Below, piece by piece: positions 8,724-17,555 of a DNA stretch of 64,000 bases. The notes beneath the pieces were generated by a model. The model worked only from the letters and a program-made list of their open reading frames with translations, was not told the DNA's origin and did no database searches. The stretch is from Rhodococcus tukisamuensis NBRC 100609 (GTDB lineage: Bacteria > Actinomycetota > Actinomycetes > Mycobacteriales > Mycobacteriaceae). The translations under genes and the position numbers were made by a program. Location of the stretch: positions 1-64,000 of the forward strand of contig NZ_BCXG01000003.1 in assembly GCF_001894985.1 (NCBI RefSeq). The letters run 5' to 3'. How positions within the stretch are numbered: position 1 is the first letter of the stretch; the number at the start of each line of letters is the position of its first letter.

Positions 8724-10025
8724 GTGGACTGGGCGAGAGTGGAAGCGGCCGTGCGGGATCAGATCGTCGCGTTCGTGCGCCGGATGCGGGTGGAGCACCC
8801 CGGCGATCGGATCTACGGCGCCGCCGTGCACGAGTTCTATGCCGAGGCCGGCGGCATGATCGCCTGGCCGATGATCGGGGTCGTCAGCGAGGAGTCCCTC
8901 GCGTCGGCCGCGACCGACCGCCACGATGCCGACGCGTTGCGATGGAGCCCGGCGGACTGGCCGTGGCAGCTCGACCCGGGCGACGCGGAGGACCGCTTGG
9001 CCGAGCGCATCGAGGCAGCCGCGACGGCCGATGACGGCGAGCGCTGGCATGCCGTCCACCACCGATTCGAGCGCACTGTCGCCAAGGCCTGTAAGGCGGC
9101 GCGCCGCACACTGATCGACGAGAAGATCGTCGGCCGGGAGTTCGTCGCGGTGGCCATGGACGAGGCGTGGGAACTGATTCCGCTGAGCCTGACCAGGACC
9201 CAGGTGCGCAGGCACTTCCCCGAACTCGACGAGGAGAAGCGGGCGCTCGACCGGCTCGCCGCGCTGCCGCCCGCGCAGAGGGTGATCGAGTTGATCGCGA
9301 TCGCCGACTCCCCCGTCCACGCGCCTCCCGGTACCGAACGCGCACGCGCCTGGCTCCGTGAGCTGGGAACCGACGCGGTGTCCGCGATACTGGAACATCT
9401 TCCGGTGGCCCGCGAGAAGTGGTTGTGGGCGAAGCTGCTCGGTGAACTCGGCATCCCCACAACGGAAGTGGTCGCAGCACTGGATGCGATCGTGGGCAAC
9501 CGTCGACTGGGGGAACCCGATCGAGCCTGGGCAGCGGCGGCGCTCTCCCGTCTTGGCCGGATGGATCTGGTGACGGCCCGGCTCGATCGGCTGCCCCGGG
9601 AGGTCGCCGTCCGCGGGCTCACCGCCCCGTACACGTCCTTCCGAGATGTCGGCGTCCACCAGCCGTTGGACTACGGCCCCTTGGAGGCTGCGCTGACCGA
9701 GCATCCCGCGCTGCACGACGCGGTGTGTGACCGATTGGCTCCCGGCAGCGGGTACTGCACCATCGACACGGACGAGGTCGAGGCGGCGTTCGCGGGGCTC
9801 GCCTCGCCGTGGGCGGCGATCCGGCGACACGCCGTGTTCGTGCTCTCGGACACGCCACTGACCCCGAACCAGCGCGAGGGGTACCACGCCGAACTGCACC
9901 GGCTGGCGACGGACCCGAACACCCTCGTCCGCGATGCCATCGCCGTGGTCGGCGAACTCGGTACCCCCACAACGGAGGCGGTCAGCCCCGGCGCGGACGG
10001 CGCAGGCGGAGCCGGCTGTAGGTGA
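8724..10025 (+). CDS. DUF4303-like protein with HEAT-type repeats
   Basis: A 433-residue protein of unknown function. The N-terminal 180 residues (EHPGDRIYGAAVHEFY, then RWSPADWPWQLD) resemble DUF4303. The rest is alpha-helical and repetitive; GELGIPTTEVVAALDAIVG and the C-terminal GELGTPTTEAVS are related units, as in HEAT repeats. The GTG start gives a protein opening MDWARVEAAVRD. The last 44 bp overlap, tail to tail, the 3' end of the FHA-ABC gene. The C-terminal segment YHAELHRLATDPNTLVRDAI recurs at about 12382-12455, so the present C-terminus is probably not the ancestral one. Confidence 0.6.
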   Translation: MDWARVEAAVRDQIVAFVRRMRVEHPGDRIYGAAVHEFYAEAGGMIAWPMIGVVSEESLASAATDRHDADALRWSPADWPWQLDPGDAEDRLAERIEAAATADDGERWHAVHHRFERTVAKACKAARRTLIDEKIVGREFVAVAMDEAWELIPLSLTRTQVRRHFPELDEEKRALDRLAALPPAQRVIELIAIADSPVHAPPGTERARAWLRELGTDAVSAILEHLPVAREKWLWAKLLGELGIPTTEVVAALDAIVGNRRLGEPDRAWAAAALSRLGRMDLVTARLDRLPREVAVRGLTAPYTSFRDVGVHQPLDYGPLEAALTEHPALHDAVCDRLAPGSGYCTIDTDEVEAAFAGLASPWAAIRRHAVFVLSDTPLTPNQREGYHAELHRLATDPNTLVRDAIAVVGELGTPTTEAVSPGADGAGGAGCR

Positions 10026-12303
10026 AGACTGCGAGCACGCAACTGATGAGCACCAGCATGGCGATGCTGAGCAGCCACCACGATGCGGTGTGCTGCCACA
10101 GCGTGTCCGGCTCGGTGCCGGTGGCATTCGTGACCAGGTCCACCGTCGAGGCCGCGGCCGAGAACCCCCAGCGGGACGGGAAGAGCCACGCGAACTGTTC
10201 GAGTACGGCGCGTCCGGTGATCGTGATCAACCCTCCGCACATCACCAGCTGCGCCATGATCGTGACCACCAGCATCGGCAGTACCTGCTCGTTCGAGCGC
10301 GCCACCGACGACAACGCCAATCCGACCAGCACGCAGGAGCAGGTGGTGACGGCGATGTCCACGATCAGTTCGACGGAGCCGGACGGGATCATGCTGCCGT
10401 GACCAGGGAAACCCTTGCCCACGAAGACGATCAGCACCATGATCACCGACTGCACGATCGCGGCGGCGCAGAACACGACGATCTTCGCCGTCAGGTAGGC
10501 GGACGGCAGCAGCCCGGCGGCACGTTCGCGCTGATAGACCATGCGCTCTCCGACCAGGTCGCGGATGGTCAGTGAGCAGCCCATGAAGGCGGCGCCGAGA
10601 ATCAGCACCACCAGGATCTGGGTGAGTTCGCCGGATACGTCGGCACCAGACGGCCCGAACCCGGTGTCGCCCGGCACGAGCAGGGCCAAGCCGCCGAGCA
10701 CGAAGGGCAGCAGCGACAGGAAGATCAGGTAGCCCCGGTCGGCGCGGATCAGCCGAACCTGGCGGCGGGCGACGGTGCTCAACTGTTTGCGCCCCGAGGT
10801 GTGCGCGGGAGAGCCGAGCGGCCCGGGCGGGGTCGGGGGTGGCGCCTCCACCACCGGGCGGGTGGCGCGGTACTCGGCGAACACCCCGTCGGGGTCGGAT
10901 GCGACGCGGGCGAAGATGTCGGCCCAGTCGGTGCTGCCGAGCGCGGCCCCCACCCGGTCCGGCGGGCCGACGTAGGCGGTCTTGCCACCCGGTGCCAGGA
11001 GCAGCACCTGATCGCACATCTCGAGGTACGACAACGAATGCGTGACGATGACGACGATGCGGCCCGAATCGGCGAGGCGGCGCAAGGTCGCCATGATCTG
11101 CCGGTCGAGCGCGGGGTCGAGACCCGAGGTCGGTTCGTCGAGGATGAGTAGCGATGGACCCGTCAGCAACTCCAGCGCGACGGATGCACGTTTGCGCTGT
11201 CCGCCGGACAGGCGGTCGACCCTGGTGGCGGCGTGTTCGGTCAGCTGCAGCTCGTCGAGCACCGTCGCGATCACCTCCTCGCGGTCGGCCCGGCTCGTGT
11301 CCGGCGGCAGCCTCAGTTCGGCGGCATAACCGAGCGCCTGCGAGATGGTCAGCTGCCGGTGCACGACGTCGTCCTGGGGGACCATCCCGATGCGAGAACG
11401 CAGCACCTGGTAGTCGACGTGCACGCTGCGGCCCTCGAACTCGACCACGCCTTCCGTTGGTCTTTCCGAACCGGAGATGATCTTGGCGACGGTGGTCTTT
11501 CCCGCTCCGGAGGGGCCGATCACTGCGGTGAGACTCCCCGGTTGGGCAGCGAAAGTGACGTCCTCGAGCAGCCGCCGCCCGCCTTCGATGGTGAGTCCGA
11601 CGCCGTCCACACGCAGACCGCCCGCGGTCGGGGTCGTCGCCCGCCGTGGAACGAGTCGGCCTTCCTGCACGCTGAAATCGGTGTTGCCGATCGTGACGAC
11701 GTCGCCGTCGGTCAGCTGAGCGCGCGACACCCGGGCGCCGCCGACGAACGTTCCGTTGACGCTCCCCAGGTCGTCGATCTCGAGGCCGGACGGCACGTTG
11801 TGGACGATGGCGTGATGGCGTGAGGCCAGCACGTCTCGGACGACGATGTCGCTGTCGGGCGACCGCCCCACCGTGAGGGATCCCACCGGGACCGCCTCGT
11901 GCGGTGTCGGGGGCGGGGCGCTCGAGGCCCCTACCTCGATCGTGGACTCGTCCCATCGACCGCCCACGTCCTGTCGCGTCGCGTCGGGATCTTCGATCGA
12001 GATCCGCACGACGGGCCCCTCGACCGCGTCACCCAGGCGGACGAGGACGTGGCTCGTGACGGGGACCTTTTCTCGGCGCTCGCCGTCGACATAGATCCCG
12101 TTCTTGCTGCCGGAGTCGACGAGCTGCCATCCCTCGTCCCACCTGAGCCGTGCATGCTCGCGCGACACCACCGGATCGGCAATCGTGATCTCCAGTTGCG
12201 GATCCCGGCCGATGCGTACGGCTTTGCCCGCGCTGTAGCTTGCCCGGCCGTGTTCGGTCTCGACCACGACCCGCGCGTGCTCATTGTTCGCCCGGTCGTC
12301 CAT
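9982..12303 (-). CDS. FHA-domain ABC exporter (Rv1747-like), ATPase and permease fused
   Basis: A 773-residue half-transporter. Two FHA phosphothreonine-binding domains come first (VRIGRDPQLEITIADPVVSR near residues 30-75 and LTVGRSPDSDIVVRD with SVNGTF near 140-190). A nucleotide-binding domain follows (Walker A GPSGAGKTT about 265, signature LSGGQRKR about 367, Walker B LLILDEPTSGLD). The last third is an ABC-2 membrane domain with about six segments. This order matches mycobacterial Rv1747, whose FHA domains bind phosphorylated Ser/Thr-kinase sites and which exports cell-envelope lipid-linked material. The start is ATG 12303, with GGAGG eight bases upstream; the GTG two codons earlier is too close to it. 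Confidence 0.88.
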   Translation of the reverse strand: MDDRANNEHARVVVETEHGRASYSAGKAVRIGRDPQLEITIADPVVSREHARLRWDEGWQLVDSGSKNGIYVDGERREKVPVTSHVLVRLGDAVEGPVVRISIEDPDATRQDVGGRWDESTIEVGASSAPPPTPHEAVPVGSLTVGRSPDSDIVVRDVLASRHHAIVHNVPSGLEIDDLGSVNGTFVGGARVSRAQLTDGDVVTIGNTDFSVQEGRLVPRRATTPTAGGLRVDGVGLTIEGGRRLLEDVTFAAQPGSLTAVIGPSGAGKTTVAKIISGSERPTEGVVEFEGRSVHVDYQVLRSRIGMVPQDDVVHRQLTISQALGYAAELRLPPDTSRADREEVIATVLDELQLTEHAATRVDRLSGGQRKRASVALELLTGPSLLILDEPTSGLDPALDRQIMATLRRLADSGRIVVIVTHSLSYLEMCDQVLLLAPGGKTAYVGPPDRVGAALGSTDWADIFARVASDPDGVFAEYRATRPVVEAPPPTPPGPLGSPAHTSGRKQLSTVARRQVRLIRADRGYLIFLSLLPFVLGGLALLVPGDTGFGPSGADVSGELTQILVVLILGAAFMGCSLTIRDLVGERMVYQRERAAGLLPSAYLTAKIVVFCAAAIVQSVIMVLIVFVGKGFPGHGSMIPSGSVELIVDIAVTTCSCVLVGLALSSVARSNEQVLPMLVVTIMAQLVMCGGLITITGRAVLEQFAWLFPSRWGFSAAASTVDLVTNATGTEPDTLWQHTASWWLLSIAMLVLISCVLAVFTYSRLRLRRPRRG

Positions 12304-12381
12304 CGCCACGGCCTCCGATCAGCGTCGTCGGGTGTAGAGCGTCGGACTCCTCCATGGTCGCACCGGGCTGCCGCGAGCGGT

Positions 12382-12455
12382 ACCGCACCGAACTACACCG
12401 ACTGGCGACGGACCCGGACGCCCTCGTCCGCGATGCCGTGGCCTCGGCCCGGTGA
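12382..12455 (+). pseudogene. Duplicated 3' fragment of the DUF4303/HEAT gene
   Basis: Reading frame RYRTELHRLATDPDALVRDAV ending ASAR-stop closely repeats the C-terminal region of the gene at 8724-10025 (GYHAELHRLATDPNTLVRDAI at about 9880-9945). The DNA is also highly similar over about 60 bp. There is no start codon or upstream domain here, so it is a remnant. The two copies flank the FHA-ABC gene as direct repeats, which points to insertion or duplication at this locus. The natural stop of this fragment may be the original end of the HEAT gene. Confidence 0.65.
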
Positions 12456-12472
12456 CGTTCGCGGGCGCAGGC

Positions 12473-13405
12473 TCACACCACCGGACCTTGCCACAGGCGC
12501 ACCGTTCCCGAAGGCCAGTCACAGCTCGCGCACAATCCGTCGATGCCACCGACGAGACGAGCGTCCGAACCCAGACCGGCCGGCGGATCGAGCTGCCTCC
12601 AGGATCCCAGATCCGCTGCGCCGGAAACGAACATCTGATTCTCGTCGTCGCCGACGCACACGACGAGTCGATCCTCGGAACCAACCGCCCAGTGGAAGGG
12701 CACGAACTCTTCGATGCCGGAATCGATGTCCCCAGAACGTATCGACACGAACGAATCCGAGTCCACGGTCGACCGCACGCGCATGACATCCGACTCGTGC
12801 GTCAGCGTCACGATCGAATCGAACCGGCCGACGTCGAGAACGACCTCTTCGTCGTACACGATCGGATCGAGATCGTTGCCGAGTCGCATCGGGTCGATCC
12901 AGTAGACCGCACAGCCGTCCTGCCCTGCGCCGACAGAGAGCCCGAGATGCCCTCTGGGGGTGCGGTAGACGAATGAACCTCCCGCGGTCAGCTCGGTGAG
13001 TTCAACGGATGCCACCATCTCTCCGGCACGGACAAGACACCAGCGATCACTATCGTGACCCGGCTCGGTGAACGCGAGCGTCTCGCTGACCGAATCCCAA
13101 TACGCGGAACCGGTTCCCCACTCCGGCCAACCGTCGTGGACGTGCTCCCACACGATCGATCCGTCGGGCCTGCGCAGCTGCGCCCGGTCCCGAAGGCTGA
13201 CCGCCGCGTAGTCGAGTGCGTCGGACACCGTCGAAGCACCGCATCCTTCGAATGCCGCCGAAAGCAGCGACCGACCGAAAGTCGAATCGAACACCTCCAA
13301 CCCTTCGGGCGACGATACGAGCCAGCCGGCCGGATGCGAGGTGACCGTGCTCCGCTCCGGCATCATCAACTCGGCGCCCACAGGCGTCAGGAATCCGTTC
13401 GACAT
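12473..13405 (-). CDS. Hypothetical protein
   Basis: A 310-residue soluble protein with no recognised family. There is no signal peptide or membrane segment. The composition is mixed alpha/beta and acidic, with several tryptophans and aspartates (WPEWGTGSAYWDSVSE, VWEHVHDGW), suggesting a beta-rich fold similar to SUKH or propeller-like intracellular proteins; this is only an impression. The ATG start gives MSNGFLTPVG. It ends beside the HEAT-fragment remnant and is followed on the same strand by nothing close. Its placement among SUKH, DUF4303 and DUF4259 genes suggests a related immunity or interaction role. Confidence 0.55.
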   Translation of the reverse strand: MSNGFLTPVGAELMMPERSTVTSHPAGWLVSSPEGLEVFDSTFGRSLLSAAFEGCGASTVSDALDYAAVSLRDRAQLRRPDGSIVWEHVHDGWPEWGTGSAYWDSVSETLAFTEPGHDSDRWCLVRAGEMVASVELTELTAGGSFVYRTPRGHLGLSVGAGQDGCAVYWIDPMRLGNDLDPIVYDEEVVLDVGRFDSIVTLTHESDVMRVRSTVDSDSFVSIRSGDIDSGIEEFVPFHWAVGSEDRLVVCVGDDENQMFVSGAADLGSWRQLDPPAGLGSDARLVGGIDGLCASCDWPSGTVRLWQGPVV

Positions 13406-13501
13406 GGGCGCAGCCTACAAACACTCGAACCCGGCGCCTGCCCCCGACGGTGGTTGTCGTAGCGGCGAAGTCGACGGGTTCGCCACTCGGCCCGGCCGAG
13501 C

Positions 13502-13906
13502 TCAGCTCAACGCCCTGAGGCTTTCCAACCTGTTCAGGATCGGCGCCCTCCATGCCTCGAGATCCTCCGGCCCGTTCTCGGCCCACAGCTCGTGGAGCTC
13601 CGAGGTGTCGCTGTCGGCAATTGCGCGCTCGAGCGTCGTGAGGATCCGCGCGCGCTGCGCCGGGGTCAGGGATTCGGTGTACGCGGCGGCGTCGAAGCCG
13701 TCGAGCTGCGGGGGCGCAGGCCGGAGTCCGTGGGCCACCGCGACGACCTCCGCGAGCGCGACCGCTGCCTGCGCGTCGTCCGCCTCGAGGTACTCCTCGC
13801 TGACGTGCGCTAGGTAGTCGTCGATGTCGGGGTCGCCGGCCCTGAGCGCCGCGAGCAGGTCGCCCGCCCCGTCGTTTTCGAACGGTCCGTAACCCCAGGT
13901 CCCCAT
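13502..13906 (-). CDS. DUF4259 domain-containing protein
   Basis: A 134-residue cytoplasmic protein. The N-terminus MGTWGYGPFENDGAGDLLAAL is the DUF4259 signature, and the rest is helical. The start is ATG 13906 with GGGAGG eight bases upstream; a GTG three codons earlier is in frame but overlaps the ribosome site spacing. The function is unknown; DUF4259 proteins occur singly in many actinobacteria and often near SUKH-type genes. It lies upstream of, and in the same direction as, the hypothetical gene at 12473-13405, with a 96-bp gap, so the two may form an operon. Confidence 0.75.
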   Translation of the reverse strand: MGTWGYGPFENDGAGDLLAALRAGDPDIDDYLAHVSEEYLEADDAQAAVALAEVVAVAHGLRPAPPQLDGFDAAAYTESLTPAQRARILTTLERAIADSDTSELHELWAENGPEDLEAWRAPILNRLESLRALS

Positions 13907-14172
13907 TCCCCGCACCTCCCGATCCGCGGGCCGCTCAGCCCGTCGCGCCGACTCTACGATCGACCACCGACGGTCCGCACAGGCGGGCGGCGCTCAGCCC
14001 GGGTCGTACTGCTTCAACGGTCTCGTCCCCCCGAGGTACGAGAAGGTTCACTTTGCGTTTGGTCGGGCCTAGACTCGGACGCGATCGGCTACTCGACCAG
14101 CCAAAGCTTCTGCGCGAATCCGACGATGGGCGATGCGATGGAGCAAACAAGACACAGCCCGCGGAGCACACC

Positions 14173-14943
14173 GTGAGCGCCGAAGTCCCCCTCCCCGAAC
14201 AACCCAGCCCTGCCGCATTCGATGCGCTGTACCGCGGCGACTTCGAGACCTTCAGGCGCGCCGCGCCGCCGTCCGACACCGCGCGGTACACCGAGTTCCA
14301 GTTCGACCGCGTGCCGTGGGACATCGGCGAAGCCCAGCCGGTGGTCCGCGATCTGGAGGCCGACGGCCAGATCGCCAGCGAAGTCCTCGACATCGGCTGC
14401 GGGCCCGGCGAGAACGCAATCTTCCTCGCCGGCCGCGGATACCAGGTGTGCGGACTCGACGCCGCACCCGCGGCCATCGCCATCGCACGCGAACGCGCCC
14501 GGCAGCGCGGGCTCGGGGAGGCCGTCGCCTTCGACGTCGCCGACGCCACCACCATGACCGACTACACCGACCGCTTCACGACCGTCGTCGACAGCGCGCT
14601 CTACCACTGCTTCCCCGAGGGCCAGCGCCACGGCTACGTCGCGGCCCTGCACCGTGCCGCCCGCCCGCACGCCCGGCTGCACGTGCTGTGTTTCTCCGAC
14701 CGGGTCCCCGACGAGTTCCCCGGACCCTTCCGGATCAGCGAGGACAACCTTCGTGGCACGCTCGCCGACGCGGGCTGGGTGGTCCGACGGCTCGAGGCCG
14801 CCACCTACACCACCGCGTTCACCCGAGCCGACCTGGCGCAACAGCCCACGTCGTCGCTGGCGGCCGTCGCCTCCGGACTCGGCTTCGACTCCGACGACCG
14901 CCTCCTCGCCCCGGCCTGGCTGGCCACGGCCGAACGTTCTTGA
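14173..14943 (+). CDS. Class I SAM-dependent methyltransferase
   Basis: A 256-residue Rossmann-fold methyltransferase. Motif I is VLDIGCGPGENAIFLAGRG, the acidic residue after strand 2 lies in VCGLDAAP, and FTTVVDSALYHCF is the motif IV region. The family resembles small thiopurine/tellurite-type methyltransferases. The start is taken at GTG 14173, with GCGGAG upstream; earlier in-frame sequence is proline- and arginine-poor but lacks family similarity. The stop is five bases before the MTHFR-like gene, so the two are probably coupled, linking methyl transfer with one-carbon metabolism. The substrate is unknown. Confidence 0.78.
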   Translation: MSAEVPLPEQPSPAAFDALYRGDFETFRRAAPPSDTARYTEFQFDRVPWDIGEAQPVVRDLEADGQIASEVLDIGCGPGENAIFLAGRGYQVCGLDAAPAAIAIARERARQRGLGEAVAFDVADATTMTDYTDRFTTVVDSALYHCFPEGQRHGYVAALHRAARPHARLHVLCFSDRVPDEFPGPFRISEDNLRGTLADAGWVVRRLEAATYTTAFTRADLAQQPTSSLAAVASGLGFDSDDRLLAPAWLATAERS

Positions 14944-14948
14944 CCGCG

Positions 14949-15845
14949 ATGAACACGGTGGCACTGGAGTTGGTGCCGTCCGAGCTGCGGGCAGGCGTGG
15001 GCCGGGCCGTCGAGGAGGCTCACGCGGCGGCAGAACTCGGCGTCCGCCACGGGCTGGCCGACCGCGTCGGACACGTGATGATCCCGGGGATCATCTCCGA
15101 GGACTCGGATCGTCCCGTGGCGCTGACGCCGCGGATGGACGTGCTGGACTTCTGGGAGGCGGCGCGACCGTCGCTCGGCGCCGTCGCCGGCCTGTGCACC
15201 CAGGTGACCGTGTTCCAGGACGGGCCGCACCTGGCCGGACGCGTCCGGCGGTTGCGTGACGCCGGCATGGACGGCATCACCTTCGTCGGCAAGCCGCACG
15301 GGCTGCCCGCCGCCGACGCTCCCGGCGTGACCCCCGACGAGGCCCTCGTTCGCTGCCGCGATCTGATCCCGCACCGCGGCGTGGTGCTGATCCCCACGCG
15401 GCGAGGCGAACACGACAGGTTCGCGGTCAAGTGCGCCAGCGGGGCGACCTTCGCCCTGACCCAGTTGCTGTACTCCGAACGGGTCGTGGGATTCCTGCGT
15501 GAGTTCGCGACCCGTTCCGAGCACCGCCCCGAGATCCTGCTGTCGTTCGGGTTCGTCCCCGAGATGGAACACCAGGTGCGACTGATCGACTGGCTCATCC
15601 GCGATCCTGGGAACGAGTCGGTCCGTCGGGAGCAGGAGTTTGTCGCAAGCACCGCGACCGGCTCCCCGAAGCAGCGTCGACGCGACCTGCTGGATCTGTA
15701 CCGCCGTGTCGTCGACGACATGCGCGATCTCGAATTTCCGCTGAGCGTGCATCTCGAGGCGCCCTACGGAATCTCCGGGGCCGCGTGCGAGACCTTCGCC
15801 GTGATGCTCGACTACTGGTCACCGCGCGGGGCGGCGGGTCGGTGA
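14949..15845 (+). CDS. Methylenetetrahydrofolate reductase-like TIM-barrel protein
   Basis: A 298-residue protein opening MNTVALELVPSELRAGVGRA. It contains the early block HVMIPGIISEDSDRPVALTP and the later FGFVPEMEHQVRLIDWLIRD, an arrangement I associate with the short non-canonical MTHFR family of mycobacteria (Rv2172c type) rather than classical MetF. Such enzymes reduce methylene-THF to methyl-THF for methionine synthesis. It starts five bases after the methyltransferase stop, indicating coupling. The assignment is from remembered family patterns, so the catalytic role is probable rather than certain. Confidence 0.65.
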   Translation: MNTVALELVPSELRAGVGRAVEEAHAAAELGVRHGLADRVGHVMIPGIISEDSDRPVALTPRMDVLDFWEAARPSLGAVAGLCTQVTVFQDGPHLAGRVRRLRDAGMDGITFVGKPHGLPAADAPGVTPDEALVRCRDLIPHRGVVLIPTRRGEHDRFAVKCASGATFALTQLLYSERVVGFLREFATRSEHRPEILLSFGFVPEMEHQVRLIDWLIRDPGNESVRREQEFVASTATGSPKQRRRDLLDLYRRVVDDMRDLEFPLSVHLEAPYGISGAACETFAVMLDYWSPRGAAGR

Positions 15846-15885
15846 CGAGACACCCGGTGGCGCGGTGTGCGGCCGGGCACGGCGT

Positions 15886-17370
15886 TCACCGCACGGCCGA
15901 GCGCCGCGCGGGCGGCTGCGGCTCGAAGTCGGCGTCCCGAAGTCGGCGGGTGGCCAACCGGTAGGCAAACGTGAATCCCGGCCAGTTGTTGGTGTTTCGG
16001 CCCGAGTCCGTCGTGTACCAGCTGGTGCAGCCGCGATCCCACACCGTGGCACTGATGCGCCGCTGCACCACCGCATTCGACTCGCGCTGGGTCTCGGCAC
16101 GGACGTCGAGCCGCCGCACCTCACCGCCCGACAGTCGGCCGACTGCCTGCATCACGTAGCGGATCTGCGACTCGAGCATGAACACGATGGAACTGTGCCC
16201 GAGGTTCGTGTTCGGTCCGTAGAGCAGGAAGAGGTTCGGGAAGCCGGACACCGTGATGCCCAGATGCGCCTCGGCTCCCTCGGCCCACTGCTCGTGCAGT
16301 CCGCGACCGTCGAGTCCGGTGATGTCCATCGGGGCCAGGAAGTCCGTTGCGGCGAAACCGGTCCCGAGGATGATCGCGTCCACCCGGTGCCGCGTACCGT
16401 CCCCGGTGACCAGGCCGTCGGGCATGATGGTCGCGATGGCGTCGGTGACGACCTCGACATTCAGTCGGGTCACCGCGTCGTAGAAATCGCTGGACAGCAG
16501 GATCCGTTTGCAACCGATCGGGTCGGTCGGTGTGAGCCGGGCGCGCACGTCGGCGTCCCCGACTCCGCGGCGCAGGTGACGCCGGAACCGAAGATCGACC
16601 GCGGCCATCAGCCGCGGGACGCGGGTGAACGCGATGGCCCGCGCCTCGAACGTCCAGTAGGTGAACCAGCGCGAGAGCCGTTGCAGGGCAGGAACCCTCG
16701 CGAATGCCGCCAGCACGGCCGCAGGATAGGGGTAGTCCGCCTTGGGCAGCACGTGCGCCGCCCCACGCTGGAAGAGCCGGAGTTGGTGCACCCGCGGCGC
16801 GATCTGCGGCACGAACTGGATCGCCGAGGCGCCGGTGCCGATCACCGCCACGTCCTTGTCGTCGAGGTCGTACTCGTGATTCCAGTTGGCCGAGTGGAAG
16901 ATCTCGCCCTCGAATGACTCGATGCCGGGAATCCGCGGCCACGCCGGGCGGCTGAGCTGCCCGCAGGCCGACACCAGGACATCGGTGCGATGGACGGTGC
17001 CGTCGGCCAGTCTCACGTCCCAACGGTTGTCCTCGGCGTCGAAGCGCGCGCCGGCAACCTCGGAGCGAAACCGGATGTGCCGCAACACGTCATACTTGGT
17101 CGCGCAGTGCCGCAGGTAGTCCAGGATCTCGCGTTGCGGGGCAAACCGGCGGGACCAGTCCGACTTGGGCTCGAAGGAGTACGAGTACAGGTGCGACGGG
17201 ACATCGCAGGCCGCACCCGGATAGGTGTTCTCCCGCCAGCAGCCGCCGAGGTCGTCGGCCTTCTCGAAGACGGTGATGTCCTCGATGCCGGCCTTCCGCA
17301 GGGCGATCGCCATGCCCAGGCCGCCGAATCCACTGCCGATGATCGTCACGGACGGTCTGTGTGATCCCAA
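15886..17370 (-). CDS. Flavin-containing (Baeyer-Villiger-type) monooxygenase 1
   Basis: A 494-residue class B flavoprotein monooxygenase using FAD and NADPH. The FAD motif GSGFGGLGMA is at residues 12-21, the Baeyer-Villiger fingerprint FxGxxxHxxxW is intact as FEGEIFHSANW at residues 153-163, and the NADPH motif GTGASA is near 178. Such enzymes insert oxygen next to ketones to give esters or lactones, or oxygenate N and S atoms. It is divergent from an uncharacterised gene at 17556. No esterase is adjacent, unlike the second monooxygenase in this window. Confidence 0.88.
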   Translation of the reverse strand: MGSHRPSVTIIGSGFGGLGMAIALRKAGIEDITVFEKADDLGGCWRENTYPGAACDVPSHLYSYSFEPKSDWSRRFAPQREILDYLRHCATKYDVLRHIRFRSEVAGARFDAEDNRWDVRLADGTVHRTDVLVSACGQLSRPAWPRIPGIESFEGEIFHSANWNHEYDLDDKDVAVIGTGASAIQFVPQIAPRVHQLRLFQRGAAHVLPKADYPYPAAVLAAFARVPALQRLSRWFTYWTFEARAIAFTRVPRLMAAVDLRFRRHLRRGVGDADVRARLTPTDPIGCKRILLSSDFYDAVTRLNVEVVTDAIATIMPDGLVTGDGTRHRVDAIILGTGFAATDFLAPMDITGLDGRGLHEQWAEGAEAHLGITVSGFPNLFLLYGPNTNLGHSSIVFMLESQIRYVMQAVGRLSGGEVRRLDVRAETQRESNAVVQRRISATVWDRGCTSWYTTDSGRNTNNWPGFTFAYRLATRRLRDADFEPQPPARRSAVR

Positions 17371-17555
17371 TTCCCTGCCCCCGTTCGTCCTCGTTCCAGG
17401 TATGACGCCATGGGCGCAGCCGCGTGAGCGCTACCACCGGTGCTCCCCGGCCGAGAAGTTACCGGATTCGGCAATGCATGGATCGGCGACGGCGAGGGAG
17501 AGGTCCCCGCTCATGCTGCTTGCACAGTCACCGGAAGTGCGACCATCATTCAAAG

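Noticed and set aside
9671-11956. A 761-codon minus-strand frame overlapping the FHA-ABC gene
   Set aside because: It lies out of frame with the Walker and FHA motifs and is arginine-rich; the correct frame is 9982-12303.
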